Of a stretch of DNA of 64,000 nucleotides, positions 55,901 through 62,923 are shown piece after piece (the stretch's first letter is position 1; each line of letters starts with the position of its first letter). Origin of the DNA: G965267425 sp965267425 (GTDB lineage: Bacteria; Bacteroidota; Bacteroidia; Flavobacteriales_E; Vicingaceae); contig OZ253959.1 in the NCBI GenBank assembly GCA_965267425.1, forward strand, positions 2,976,001 through 3,040,000, written 5' to 3'. The notes beneath the pieces are model-generated. The model did no database searches. It had not been told where the DNA came from and was given only the letters and a program-made list of their open reading frames with translations. The translations under genes and the position numbers were made by a program.

Positions 55901-56377
55901 TAGATATCCGGAGAGTACCAGTGTATCTGTATTTGATGTAGCACAAACGGTGTCTGGCGTTACGAGTGTTCCGCCGATAGAGTTGGCGAAAGATTCCACC
56001 TGCACCTGGGTTGTGTCATTTGAATTATCAGTATCCGCCGGATAAATTGAATAGACTGTAAAGTCATAAGTTCCGGCTACACTCATATTCGTTGGACTTG
56101 AAAACGAAAATGAAATGGTTGATAATGCGGGAACGATTACATTTACTAATTGTGTTGCAGAATCACTACTTCCGACAACATATTTTACACTGAATGTATT
56201 CGCTGGTACGGCAACGGCCGTAAAATTTTCGATTGATATTGTCACAGTTTCATTGAAACTATGACCACAAGCTGTTGCAGGAGAAGTCAGGGCAGTTACA
56301 CCCACATCCTGCGCTTGAACAAAACTTCCGGCCCCACATAACAATATGCTTAGGCATCTAAAAATGTGTCTCTTCAT
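49901..56377 (-). CDS. Giant T9SS type B cargo adhesin with 20 Ig-like repeats
   Basis: This is a 2158-residue cell-surface protein. A signal peptide (residues 1-22) is followed by a CARDB-like domain (about 24-130) and about 20 repeats of ~88 residues (about 133-1900). Each begins like '[VI]GG.[IV].....VC...N.G' and ends like 'FRA.V.NG.C', with a cysteine near each end that could form a disulfide. Two further domains follow: 'ASISANGPTEFCEGESV' Ig-like and a PKD-like 'VDAGPDATVIQGN'. The protein ends with a type B sorting domain ('HNLFTPNGDGFNDTWKI'). It likely is a filamentous adhesin related in organisation to SprB, with its PorP partner downstream. Confidence 0.9.
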   Translation of the reverse strand: MKRHIFRCLSILLCGAGSFVQAQDVGVTALTSPATACGHSFNETVTISIENFTAVAVPANTFSVKYVVGSSDSATQLVNVIVPALSTISFSFSSPTNMSVAGTYDFTVYSIYPADTDNSNDTTQVQVESFANSIGGTLVTPDTVCATSNTDTLVLSGYLGTVEFWEIDTGLGFGGFFNLDTFFVYNNLTTTTSYRAVVRNGVCGQDRSNIVTIQVDDPSVGGSITGADSICDNSNSGALTLSGETGNVLRWETGTTNMGPWTNIGSSGLTSLNYTNVQTGDDLFYRAIVQNGVCPEDSSGVHEFILQSGSVGGTVSLNSGNDTVCATGNTGGLLLSGHTGTILRWESSTGGAFTDFGTAANPMTFNNLTTTTDFRAVVKNGTCDSVFSTTFTITVDSASVGGTVSSDQTVCAGTNGGTLTLTGQLGNVQDWEISTNGGAMYTPAPGSPTTTTSYTYSNLTTTTLFRAIVKNGLCPTIQSTPATITVVNASAGGTITASGATTVCAGNNGDTLTYSGGSGTIVRWERSVNNGASWTNLGVSTTTFVYNNLTDTTWFRVIVQNTPCPIAISDTIIITTLPASVAGAISGTSSVCSGDNANLNLTGQAGTITTWQVSTNGGASYSNVGGSAGLTNLTPAVSVNSQFRVIVQNGGCDNDTTTPFSVTADPVTVPGNVTTSAVECAGNNSATLTLSGHTGSILDWLLSTNDGATWTPVSGTPNTTTTQTYTNLTDTTWYRARVKSGSCPEDSSGIAMIDVIPLGVGGTVTLTTPNDTVCVSNNVLTTLTLSGENGTLVDWQFSTNGGASYSSVGGAVVSPKSFFFNYTTDVEFRAAVQNGAACDTVYSTIVPIVVNQPSVGGTLSGSTTVCGGSNSGNISISGHTGSVVRWESSDNNGASWTLVATSGNTVAYAGLNDTTWYRAKVKNGECDTAISDTAIVNIIPAAIGGNVTYAGPDLCSGTNMVTLTLTGSVGQILRWQKSTNMGASFTNMGAGDTTTVITDSNLTTTTIYRARLQEGACPIVFSDSDTVFVDAPSDGGIAQGATTVCESSNSGQVFITGHVGGVDMWQQSVNGGAFTNIANTTDTVNYSSLAGGTVTYRAFVTNGVCPQDTSTTVTITIDTAVVAGTISGGGVSYCDTNNSTLLTLNGFQTQVVRWQQSLTPGIWTNVSGTANRDTVTFKDVIQNTNYRVIVSSGVCGNDTTDSVSITVGQSVGGTISSSNPLTVCEGDTGILTLTGHIGTILAWQDSTNGGVWANHTPANAGFDTLQYNDLANTLSFRVMVRNGTCDTAFSSVITINTNDSVNAGTLSSSASYCDTNNADTITLTGYVGPILNWQRSINGGGFVSLVPANTTDTLSYMNLSDSLTEYRVIMDGGVCGNDTSNVVTVEVGASLAGTLAASDTVCGNNNTGLLLLTGYRGSIIGWDSSTTAGVWFPITNTTDSLRFVNLNDTVSYRVRVQNGACPADTSDSVTITIQPAPVIGTLMSSKEFCTTTFADTLVLTGGTATVLGWESSTDTGQTWTPIANTTDSLAISNLTQTTQYRVQIQGGGFCPDLYSNIVIIQVGPSTAGTISGDTLVCSGSQVTLNTTGFVGSIVNWLFSTNGGANFDTIPNSDTSIITVPVNVNTLFRVISQSDTCTPDTSASFAVNVNTPYNGNLVSATTQLCYGVGSDTIFITNPVDTIYGWEIRPDTATNWTDLNNDTTFQRYDTLKITTHYRAFVQNGICPIDTLTITLTVDTFSVGGTLAQNDTVCSGDNSGTITLSGHIGNNFSWESSTNGGANWNPAGTNDTFLVFNNLTDTTLYRVIVASGGCPADTSDTVEIAVKPSAVAGLLSEDTMYCDGPNSGTLLLTGYTGNITNWEMSENGGAFTPMSPAVTVDSLPYQDVSVTTQYRVIVSLGDCPDDTSNVVTITILPNPVASISANGPTEFCEGESVSLTASGGPPYAWSTGDTGTSVTISQSSVVSVTVTDTNGCVGTDSITVTATAAPVVDAGPDATVIQGNTTQFNASGASSYSWSPATNLDNSLLQDPIFTGNTLGSITYVVTGTDASNCTGEDSLVVTVIADTGTTTDSTQFHNLFTPNGDGFNDTWKIRDLANCNVCKVSVYNRYGQIVYEDSNYQDDWEGTFNGNELPDGTYYYIIDSDTGKIFKGAITILRGK
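50640..55982 (-). repeat. About 20 tandem ~265-base repeats encoding Ig-like domains
   Basis: The region codes for tandem domains of ~88 residues. Repeat boundaries are seen as recurring GG-T-[IV] ... VC...N openings and NG.C endings. Copies are diverged at the protein level, so no long exact DNA repeats were noted, although the repeated segments may still recombine and change domain number. Confidence 0.8.
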
Positions 56378-56416
56378 ACTTCTTTGTTATTCCACCTTGC
56401 CTTTGATTGTTCCTTT

Positions 56417-56448
56417 CAAATTTAATCTACTTACAAGTAAACTCCCAA
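56417..56448 (-). promoter_or_regulatory. Promoter of the adhesin-PorP operon
   Basis: On the minus strand TTG (56448-56446), a 21-base spacer and TAAATTTG (56424-56417) match the Bacteroidetes consensus, 39 bases before the adhesin ATG. Confidence 0.5.
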
Positions 56449-56519
56449 TATACGTAAAAACAAAAATTAGGTTCTGCATTTTGTAAAGTTTGTTAACCGC
56501 ATTTTGTTAATAAATGCTA

Positions 56520-57272
56520 CTAAATCAATTGATCATCGAATTTTTTTAAAATTTCGTCTAAATCTTGTGGAGTATCTATTGACCAAGATTCAAAAGTAGT
56601 TTCTGCTGTCCGAATGGCAAATCCATTTTGAATCCATCTTAACTGCTCAAGACTTTCAGCAATTTCCAACGATGATTGTTCAAGGCTAGTAATTTTTTTT
56701 AGTGTTTTAGTTCTATAACCATACATTCCTATATGCTTATAATACCGGTGGTCATTCAGCCAATCTTCATTTTTCTTGGCCAATTGATAAGGGATAGGTG
56801 ATCGAGAAAAATAAATCGCATTGGAATTTTCATCAATAATGACTTTTGGTCTGTTTTCATTGAAAATGTCCTTCCAATTGACAATTTTTTTAATGAGGGT
56901 TGCCAATTCAACCGAATCATCAGAAAAACAAGATACTAATTCATCTATTTGACCTGGATTGATAAAAGGTTCGTCTCCTTGGATATTGATTACAACATCA
57001 ATTTCATCCTCCAAGGACTCAACTGCTTCCATGCATCTATCCGTTCCGCTTTTATGTTCTTCACTTGTAATTATAGCTGACCCTCCAAAATCTAAGACGT
57101 GATCAAAGATATTTTGGTTGTCTGTTGCAACGTACACATGATCAAGTAATTCGGCCTTAACAGCTTGCTCATACACACGCTGAATCATGGTTTTACCAGA
57201 AATATCTACAAGAGGTTTTCCTGGAAATCTAGTTGATGCAAATCTGGATGGAATGAATCCAATGACTGACAT
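56520..57272 (-). CDS. kdsB: 3-deoxy-manno-octulosonate cytidylyltransferase
   Basis: This 250-residue enzyme activates Kdo as CMP-Kdo for lipid A-core synthesis. 'IPSRFASTRFPGKPL' (residues 7-21) is the nucleotide-binding signature, and 'TDRCMEAVE' and 'VINIQGDEPFINPGQ' with the catalytic Asp follow. The length is standard. It shows a Gram-negative outer membrane with LPS. Divergent from dprA; a TACCTTTG -7 element lies 24 bases upstream. Confidence 0.96.
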   Translation of the reverse strand: MSVIGFIPSRFASTRFPGKPLVDISGKTMIQRVYEQAVKAELLDHVYVATDNQNIFDHVLDFGGSAIITSEEHKSGTDRCMEAVESLEDEIDVVINIQGDEPFINPGQIDELVSCFSDDSVELATLIKKIVNWKDIFNENRPKVIIDENSNAIYFSRSPIPYQLAKKNEDWLNDHRYYKHIGMYGYRTKTLKKITSLEQSSLEIAESLEQLRWIQNGFAIRTAETTFESWSIDTPQDLDEILKKFDDQLI

Positions 57273-57295
57273 AAAACGGTTTTAAATCCCGAATG

Positions 57296-57303
57296 CAAAG
57301 GTA
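57296..57303 (-). promoter_or_regulatory. Candidate -7 element for kdsB
   Basis: The minus strand reads TACCTTTG (57303-57296), an exact TAnnTTTG match 23 bases before the kdsB start. No -33 TTG was found on that strand. Confidence 0.33.
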
Positions 57304-57315
57304 TAATTTAGTTTT

Positions 57316-58395
57316 GTGAAAGAATTAAAATATTGGATTGCTTTGAATGAATTACCAGGAATTGGTTTACGTTCCAGACAAAATTTGTTGATGCATTACA
57401 AACATCCCAGAAATTTTTTTGAAGATCCTAACAAACTAAAATTACTAAGGAAAATGGGGGTTTCGGCTATTTCGCCAAATAAACAATCTGAGATCATTAA
57501 AAAAGCATCAAGCAAAGTAAAATACATGCAAAGCAAAGATTATGTTGGCATAGATATTAATGCGAAGGAATACCCCGTTAGACTCAAACAATGTCAGGAT
57601 GCTCCTACATTGATTTATTCAACAAGCAAAGTGAATTTTGGAGATCAACACAGAAAAGTATTAGGAATTGTTGGCACAAGAACACCCACTTTAGATGCAA
57701 GGATTGCTTGTCGAAAATTAATAGCTGATTTACATCCATATAACTCCATAATTGTAAGCGGTCTTGCTGAAGGAATTGACACAGTTGCCCTACAAACTGC
57801 CTTGGAATATGGTTTGGAAACCATCGCTGTTCTTGCTCACGGCCTTGAAAAAATATACCCTATGTCCAATAGAGGGCTTTCCAATAGTGTAAAAAACCAT
57901 GGTGCTTTAATAACTGAATTAGCAAATGGCACAAAGATTTTACCCCATAATTTTCCTCAACGGAACAGAATTATTGCTGGGTTGAGTGACGCTGTGGTTG
58001 TTGTGCAATCTGGATTAAAAGGGGGTTCAATGATTACCGCAAATTTCGCAAACGAATATAATAGAGAGGTATTTGCGTTTCCCGGTAATATTGAAAATTC
58101 AAAATTCTCAGGTTGCAATCATCTCATTAAAACTCATCGCGCTCATCTTTTAACTTCGGTTAAGGATATTGTATATAATATGGGTTGGAACAGTCAAGTC
58201 GTTGAGAAAAATTTGAACCAAAATGATGTCAATCATGTTTTACAAAAAGTCAATTCTCCTTCATTAAAGGAGCTTTCAGGAAATATTAAGAAAGAACACG
58301 TACTATTAAGAAAAAAAATATTGCAGTTGGAACTTGAAGGATGTATTGAACATCTTCCTGGTAACTGGTATTCTAACAAACAAAAAGTCGCATAA
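57316..58395 (+). CDS. dprA: DNA-processing protein DprA
   Basis: This 359-residue cytoplasmic protein loads RecA on incoming single-stranded DNA. The Rossmann-like core has 'GIVGTRTPTLDARIACRKL', 'IVSGLAEGIDTVALQTAL', 'LAHGLEKIYP' and 'NFPQRNRIIAGLSDAVVVVQ'. An N-terminal 'PGIG' HhH/SAM-like and a C-terminal winged-helix-like segment flank it. The start is GTG 57316; an in-frame stop lies 12 bases upstream. Presence suggests possible natural transformation, though many non-competent bacteria also keep dprA. Confidence 0.94.
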   Translation: MKELKYWIALNELPGIGLRSRQNLLMHYKHPRNFFEDPNKLKLLRKMGVSAISPNKQSEIIKKASSKVKYMQSKDYVGIDINAKEYPVRLKQCQDAPTLIYSTSKVNFGDQHRKVLGIVGTRTPTLDARIACRKLIADLHPYNSIIVSGLAEGIDTVALQTALEYGLETIAVLAHGLEKIYPMSNRGLSNSVKNHGALITELANGTKILPHNFPQRNRIIAGLSDAVVVVQSGLKGGSMITANFANEYNREVFAFPGNIENSKFSGCNHLIKTHRAHLLTSVKDIVYNMGWNSQVVEKNLNQNDVNHVLQKVNSPSLKELSGNIKKEHVLLRKKILQLELEGCIEHLPGNWYSNKQKVA

Positions 58396-58423
58396 TTCTC
58401 ATCTTCATCGTTTGAAAATTATC

Positions 58424-58431
58424 TACATTTG
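58424..58431 (+). promoter_or_regulatory. Candidate -7 element for gdhA
   Basis: TACATTTG matches TAnnTTTG, 27 bases before the gdhA ATG. The nearest upstream TTG (58412-58414) is too close, so the -33 is not clear. Confidence 0.4.
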
Positions 58432-58458
58432 CTTCCCATTTATCGAAATTAACATTCA

Positions 58459-59811
58459 ATGTCTCAAGCTACTGAAACCAAAATCAAATCTTTTTTATCG
58501 GAGATAGAAAAGAAAAATCCTAATGAACCGGAATTTCTTCAGGCCGTTGAGGAAGTTGCTGAAATGGTGATTCCTTTTATTGAAGAAAATCCTGAATTCC
58601 AAGGTTATAAAATTTTAGAGAGAATCGCTGAACCTGAGCGCGTTTTAATATTTCGAGTTCCTTGGTTGGATGATAAAGGCGAAATTCAAATAAACAGAGG
58701 TTATCGTGTGGAAATGAACAGTGCAATTGGGCCTTATAAGGGCGGTTTACGCTTTCATCCTTCAGTTTCTTTAAGTATTTTAAAATTTCTAGCCTTTGAA
58801 CAGGTATTTAAGAATAGTTTGACCACTTTACCCATGGGTGGTGGAAAAGGAGGCTCGGATTTTGATCCAAAAGGTAAGTCAGACAACGAAATCATGAGAT
58901 TTTGTCAAAGTTTTATGACAGAATTATCTCGTCATATTGGTCCAAATACAGATGTCCCTGCTGGTGATATTGGTGTTGGTGGAAGAGAGATTGGTTACTT
59001 ATTTGGTCAATACAAAAGACTTAGAAATGAATTTACAGGAGTTCTTACCGGAAAAGGAATAACGTTTGGTGGAAGTTTAATTCGACCTGAGGCCACTGGA
59101 TATGGTTGTGTTTACTTTGCCCAGCATATGCTTCAGACAAAAGGTGAATCGTTTGATGGAAAAACAGTGGTGATTTCAGGATCTGGTAATGTTGCGCAGT
59201 TTGCTGCAGAAAAAGCTTTAGAATTAGGGGCTAAAGTGGTTACTTTATCTGATTCCCAGGGTTTTATCCATGATCCTGATGGCCTAGACAAGGCAAAACT
59301 TGCATGGGTTATGGACTTGAAAAATAATCGAAGAGGAAGGATTAAAGAATATGTGAACGAGTTCAGGGGAGCTACTTTCCATGAAAATGAAAAACCCTGG
59401 ACAATTGCTTGTGATGTTGCTATACCATGTGCTACTCAAAATGAAATGGGTGATGCTGAAGCCAAGACACTAATTCAAAATGGATGTATTTGTGTAGCGG
59501 AAGGAGCCAACATGCCTTGTACTCCAGAAGCTATACATTTATTTATTGAAAATAAAGTATTGTTTTCTCCTGGTAAAGCATCAAATGCAGGGGGAGTTGC
59601 CACTTCGGGCTTAGAAATGTCTCAAAATTCAATTCGAAAAAATTGGTCCAGAGAAGAGGTTGATTCGGAATTGAAGTCTATTATGAAAAATATCCACGAC
59701 GCATGTGTCGAATTTGGTAAGGACGGTGATTTCGTTAATTACGTGAAAGGAGCGAACATATCTGGATTTGTTAAAGTGGCCAGGGCTATGATAGCTCAAG
59801 GAGTTGTTTAA
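58459..59811 (+). CDS. gdhA: NADP-specific glutamate dehydrogenase
   Basis: This 450-residue enzyme interconverts 2-oxoglutarate plus ammonia and glutamate, mainly for ammonia assimilation. 'GYRVEMNSAIGPYKGGLRFHPSVS' and the active-site 'PMGGGKGGSDFDPKGKS' lysine block are typical of the hexameric class, and 'ISGSGNVAQFAAEKALELGAKVV' is the dinucleotide fold. The size matches the 450-residue NADP type. The kbl gene follows after 11 bases, so coexpression is likely. Confidence 0.96.
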   Translation: MSQATETKIKSFLSEIEKKNPNEPEFLQAVEEVAEMVIPFIEENPEFQGYKILERIAEPERVLIFRVPWLDDKGEIQINRGYRVEMNSAIGPYKGGLRFHPSVSLSILKFLAFEQVFKNSLTTLPMGGGKGGSDFDPKGKSDNEIMRFCQSFMTELSRHIGPNTDVPAGDIGVGGREIGYLFGQYKRLRNEFTGVLTGKGITFGGSLIRPEATGYGCVYFAQHMLQTKGESFDGKTVVISGSGNVAQFAAEKALELGAKVVTLSDSQGFIHDPDGLDKAKLAWVMDLKNNRRGRIKEYVNEFRGATFHENEKPWTIACDVAIPCATQNEMGDAEAKTLIQNGCICVAEGANMPCTPEAIHLFIENKVLFSPGKASNAGGVATSGLEMSQNSIRKNWSREEVDSELKSIMKNIHDACVEFGKDGDFVNYVKGANISGFVKVARAMIAQGVV

Positions 59812-59822
59812 TTCTATTAGAC

Positions 59823-61016
59823 ATGTACGGTTCTATAAAACAACAACTGATCAATGATTTGTCCGACATTAATGATGCCGGATTATTTAAGAAAGAAAGA
59901 ATCATTGCTTCCCCCCAAGGTGCCTCAATCGTTTTAGAGGATGGAAGTGAGGTATTAAATTTTTGTGCCAACAACTATTTAGGCTTGTCTTCACATCCCG
60001 AAGTCATTGAAGCTGCGAAGCAAGCATTGGACAATCGAGGTTATGGAATGTCCTCGGTACGTTTCATTTGTGGAACTGAAGATCTGCACAAAACATTGGA
60101 ACAAAAAATATCGTCATTCCTGGGAATGGAAGATACCATTCTTTATGCTGCTGCATTTGATGCGAACGGCGGTGTTTTTGAACCGTTACTTACCCAAGAG
60201 GATGCCATTATTTCTGATGAATTAAATCATGCTTCTATCATTGATGGAGTAAGGTTATGTAAAGCTCAGCGATATAGGTATAAAAATAGTGATATGGATG
60301 ACCTTGAGCAACAGTTAATTAAAGCTCAAGCCCAAAGGTTTAGAATCATTGTGACAGACGGAGTGTTTTCGATGGATGGTTACATTGCGAAGCTGGACAA
60401 AATTTGTGATTTAGCAGAAAAGTATGACGCTCTGGTTATGGTTGATGACAGTCATGCCACTGGTTTTGTAGGTAAGCAAGGTAGAGGTACGCACGAATAC
60501 AACAATGTAATGGACCGGGTTGATATCATTACAGGGACGCTTGGGAAAGCCTTAGGTGGAGCCATGGGAGGCTTTACATCCGGGAAGAAAGAAATTGTAG
60601 AAATGCTTCGGCAAAAATCTAGACCTTATTTATTTTCAAATTCCCTCGCGCCTTCAATTGTAGGTGCTGCAACAAAGGTATTGGATCTTCTAAGTGAATC
60701 CACAGAGTTAAGAGATAGACTGGAGCGCAATACTACTTTTTTCAGAACTGAAATGAGCAATTTAGGGTTTGACATTCGAGAAGGTGTTCACCCGATAGTT
60801 CCAGTAATGATTTACGATGCAAAGAAATCTCAGGAAATGGCTGATAAATTATTGGCTGAAGGTATCTACGTAATTGGATTCTTTTACCCAGTTGTTCCCA
60901 AGGATTTGGCCAGAATCAGGGTTCAAATTAGTGCTGGTCATAGTCAACAACATTTGGAACATGCTGTGGAAGCATTTCGTAAAGTTGGACTTGAGCTTGG
61001 ATTAATAGGTAGCTGA
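59823..61016 (+). CDS. kbl: Glycine C-acetyltransferase (2-amino-3-ketobutyrate CoA ligase)
   Basis: This 397-residue PLP enzyme converts 2-amino-3-ketobutyrate and CoA into glycine and acetyl-CoA. The Schiff-base lysine is Lys242 in 'TLGKALGG', with 'DDSHATG' at 208-214 and 'RFICGTEDLHKTLE' near 80. The family also includes serine palmitoyltransferase and 8-amino-7-oxononanoate synthase, but length and motifs fit Kbl best. The partner threonine dehydrogenase is not in the window. Confidence 0.88.
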   Translation: MYGSIKQQLINDLSDINDAGLFKKERIIASPQGASIVLEDGSEVLNFCANNYLGLSSHPEVIEAAKQALDNRGYGMSSVRFICGTEDLHKTLEQKISSFLGMEDTILYAAAFDANGGVFEPLLTQEDAIISDELNHASIIDGVRLCKAQRYRYKNSDMDDLEQQLIKAQAQRFRIIVTDGVFSMDGYIAKLDKICDLAEKYDALVMVDDSHATGFVGKQGRGTHEYNNVMDRVDIITGTLGKALGGAMGGFTSGKKEIVEMLRQKSRPYLFSNSLAPSIVGAATKVLDLLSESTELRDRLERNTTFFRTEMSNLGFDIREGVHPIVPVMIYDAKKSQEMADKLLAEGIYVIGFFYPVVPKDLARIRVQISAGHSQQHLEHAVEAFRKVGLELGLIGS

Positions 61017-61023
61017 CCCTATT
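61004..61023 (+). terminator. Weak hairpin over the kbl stop
   Basis: AATAGG (61004-61009) pairs with CCTATT (61018-61023) around an 8-base loop that includes the stop codon. It is followed by TTAAAAATG rather than a U-run, so it is at best a weak terminator. Confidence 0.25.
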
Positions 61024-61041
61024 TAAAAATGTTTCAATCTA

Positions 61042-61071
61042 TTGTGTGGTTTAAAAAAAACTGTAAATTTG
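61042..61071 (+). promoter_or_regulatory. Promoter of the rplM-rpsI operon
   Basis: TTG at 61042-61044, a 19-base spacer and TAAATTTG at 61064-61071 give a full Bacteroidetes -33/-7 match. The predicted transcript starts about 55-60 bases before rplM. Confidence 0.65.
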
Positions 61072-61133
61072 CAGCCCCATATTTTATGGGTTATTGATGA
61101 AGAAGTAACGTTTAATTTTATTTGACGGCAAGA
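61072..61133 (+). promoter_or_regulatory. Candidate rplM leader with hairpin
   Basis: The leader contains CCCAT (61076-61080) and ATGGG (61086-61090), a 5-bp stem with a 5-base loop. L13 leader structures that may mediate autoregulation have been described in Bacteroidia, so this could be such an element, but the stem is short and the match is by position only. Confidence 0.33.
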
Positions 61134-61580
61134 ATGTTAAGCTATAAAACAAAATCTGTGAACAAAAAATCCGCTGAAAAAAAGTGGATTTTGATTGATG
61201 CAGAAAACCAAGCACTTGGTAGAGTTTCTTCTAAAATTGCTAAAATTTTAAGAGGAAAACACAAACCTAATTTCACACCTCATGACGATTGTGGAGATTT
61301 TGTTGTGGTCATTAATGCGTCTAAAATTAATTTGAGCGGGAATAAGTGGGAAGCCAAGGAATATCTTACCTATAGTGGATATCCAGGTGGTCAGAAAAAA
61401 ACTTCAGCAACTGATTTGATGGCAAAAAACCCTATCGCTATGGTAGAAAAAAGTGTTCGTGGAATGTTGCCAAAAAATAGATTAGGCAGAGCGTTATTTA
61501 ATAACATGTTTGTTTATGCTGAAGGTGAGCATAACCAAGAAGCTCAAAAGCCAGAAGCAATTAACTTAGAAAGAATATAA
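61134..61580 (+). CDS. rplM: 50S ribosomal protein L13
   Basis: This 148-residue large-subunit protein has the family start 'LSYKTKSVNKKSAEKKWILIDAENQALGRVSSKIAKIL' and the 'TPHDDCGDFVVVINA' block. A TTG at 61122 would add four residues, but the ATG at 61134 agrees with Bacteroidetes L13. It forms an operon with rpsI, 13 bases downstream. Confidence 0.97.
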   Translation: MLSYKTKSVNKKSAEKKWILIDAENQALGRVSSKIAKILRGKHKPNFTPHDDCGDFVVVINASKINLSGNKWEAKEYLTYSGYPGGQKKTSATDLMAKNPIAMVEKSVRGMLPKNRLGRALFNNMFVYAEGEHNQEAQKPEAINLERI

Positions 61581-61593
61581 TTTTAATGATGAT

Positions 61594-61980
61594 ATGGAAG
61601 TTGTAAACACAATAGGTCGAAGAAAATCATCTGTAGCTCGAATTTTTATTCAGAAAGGAAAAGGAAATATTACTGTAAATAAGAAAGATTACAAAACCTA
61701 CTTTCCTTCTTCTTTATTGCAATATAAATTGCATCAACCACTGAATTTGACGGATAATGATAAAAAGTTCGACATCAAGGTGAATGTTCATGGCGGAGGA
61801 TATACAGGACAAGCTGAAGCCATTAGACTTGCGATTAGTAGAGCATTGTGTGAGCTTGATCCAGAAAATAGAAAATCATTAAAATCAGAAGGAATGCTTA
61901 CTAGAGATCCTAGAATGGTTGAACGAAAGAAACCAGGACAGAAAAAAGCAAGGAAGAAATTCCAGTTTAGTAAGCGTTAA
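61594..61980 (+). CDS. rpsI: 30S ribosomal protein S9
   Basis: This 128-residue small-subunit protein has 'IGRRKSSVARIFI' near the start, the glycine-rich 'HGGGYTGQAEAIRLAISRAL' block, and the conserved 'KKPGQKKARKKFQFSKR' tail whose last Lys-Arg reaches the P-site tRNA. It is the second gene of rplM-rpsI. Confidence 0.97.
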   Translation: MEVVNTIGRRKSSVARIFIQKGKGNITVNKKDYKTYFPSSLLQYKLHQPLNLTDNDKKFDIKVNVHGGGYTGQAEAIRLAISRALCELDPENRKSLKSEGMLTRDPRMVERKKPGQKKARKKFQFSKR

Positions 61981-62006
61981 TTAAATAAAGTGTTTAGTAT
62001 CTAAAT

Positions 62007-62035
62007 TTCTAAGATGGCTTGCCCCTACTTAGGAA
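62007..62035 (+). promoter_or_regulatory. Possible rpsB leader stem
   Basis: CTAAG (62009-62013) pairs with CTTAG (62028-62032), with TTC and GAA outside it. It sits in the 95-base gap upstream of rpsB, where autoregulatory structures occur in other bacteria. A near-consensus TAAATTTC lies at 62002-62009. Evidence is thin. Confidence 0.25.
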
Positions 62036-62075
62036 TTGCTAAATCGGAATGTAAACATTAATCATAATTACAACA

Positions 62076-62906
62076 ATGTCAAGAATTAATGAACTGTTGG
62101 ATGCTGGTGTACATTTTGGTCACCTGAGAAGAAAATGGCATCCTAAAATGGCTCCTTATATATTCATGGAGCGAAATGGAATTCATATCATCGATCTTAA
62201 TAAGACCGATGCGAAATTGGAAGAAGCTTGTTCGGCTTTGGCTCAAATAGCTAAATCGGGTAAGAAAATACTTTTTGTTGCCACAAAAAAACAAGCGAAA
62301 GAAATCCTTGAAAAAAGAGTGAAGGAAATTAATATGCCTTATGTTACTGAGCGTTGGCCCGGTGGGATGTTAACCAATTTTGCTACTATTCGTAAGGCGG
62401 TTAGAAAGATGGGGTCCATTGACAAAATGATTGAAGATGGAACTTTTGATGTTCTTTCCAAAAGAGAGCGTCTTCAAATCACTCGCCAAAGAAAAAAATT
62501 GGAAAAGAACTTGGGAAGTATAGCTGATCTAAATAGACTTCCTTCTGCTTTATTTATTGTTGACATCAAAAAAGAGCATATTGCTGTTAACGAAGCAAAA
62601 AAGTTGAACATATCCACTTTCGGAATTGTAGATACCAATTCAGATCCTACTCAAGTTGATTTTGCTATTCCTGCCAATGATGATGCTGCAACATCCATTG
62701 ATAAGATTCTGGAATATGTGGTTGACGCTATTAAAAAAGGTCTAAGCGAAAGAAAAGCGGAGAGGGATAAAATGACGCCGAATAAGGAAGAAACTAAATC
62801 CAAGGATGACTCTTCTGAAAATAAGAAAGAAGATCCGGTAAATGAAGACGCTGCAGGAGAGGCTGACAATAAGGCGGAAACACAAAAGGAAGAAACCGTA
62901 AAATAA
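62076..62906 (+). CDS. rpsB: 30S ribosomal protein S2
   Basis: This 276-residue protein has the S2 pattern 'LLDAGVHFGHLRRKWHPKMAPYIF' and 'NMPYVTERWPGGMLTNFATIRK'. The last ~42 residues are an acidic, lysine/glutamate-rich extension absent from E. coli S2 but common in Bacteroidetes. It is followed by tsf 17 bases later, the classic rpsB-tsf pair. Confidence 0.97.
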   Translation: MSRINELLDAGVHFGHLRRKWHPKMAPYIFMERNGIHIIDLNKTDAKLEEACSALAQIAKSGKKILFVATKKQAKEILEKRVKEINMPYVTERWPGGMLTNFATIRKAVRKMGSIDKMIEDGTFDVLSKRERLQITRQRKKLEKNLGSIADLNRLPSALFIVDIKKEHIAVNEAKKLNISTFGIVDTNSDPTQVDFAIPANDDAATSIDKILEYVVDAIKKGLSERKAERDKMTPNKEETKSKDDSSENKKEDPVNEDAAGEADNKAETQKEETVK

Positions 62907-62923
62907 CAGATAATACTTATATA

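Noticed and set aside
50640..55982. Regular spacing of similar blocks, considered as CRISPR or satellite DNA
   Set aside because: The unit is ~265 bases, diverged, in one continuous reading frame, and encodes an Ig-like domain.
57309..57316. TAGTTTTG as a -7 element for dprA
   Set aside because: It overlaps the GTG start, so the transcript would begin inside the gene.
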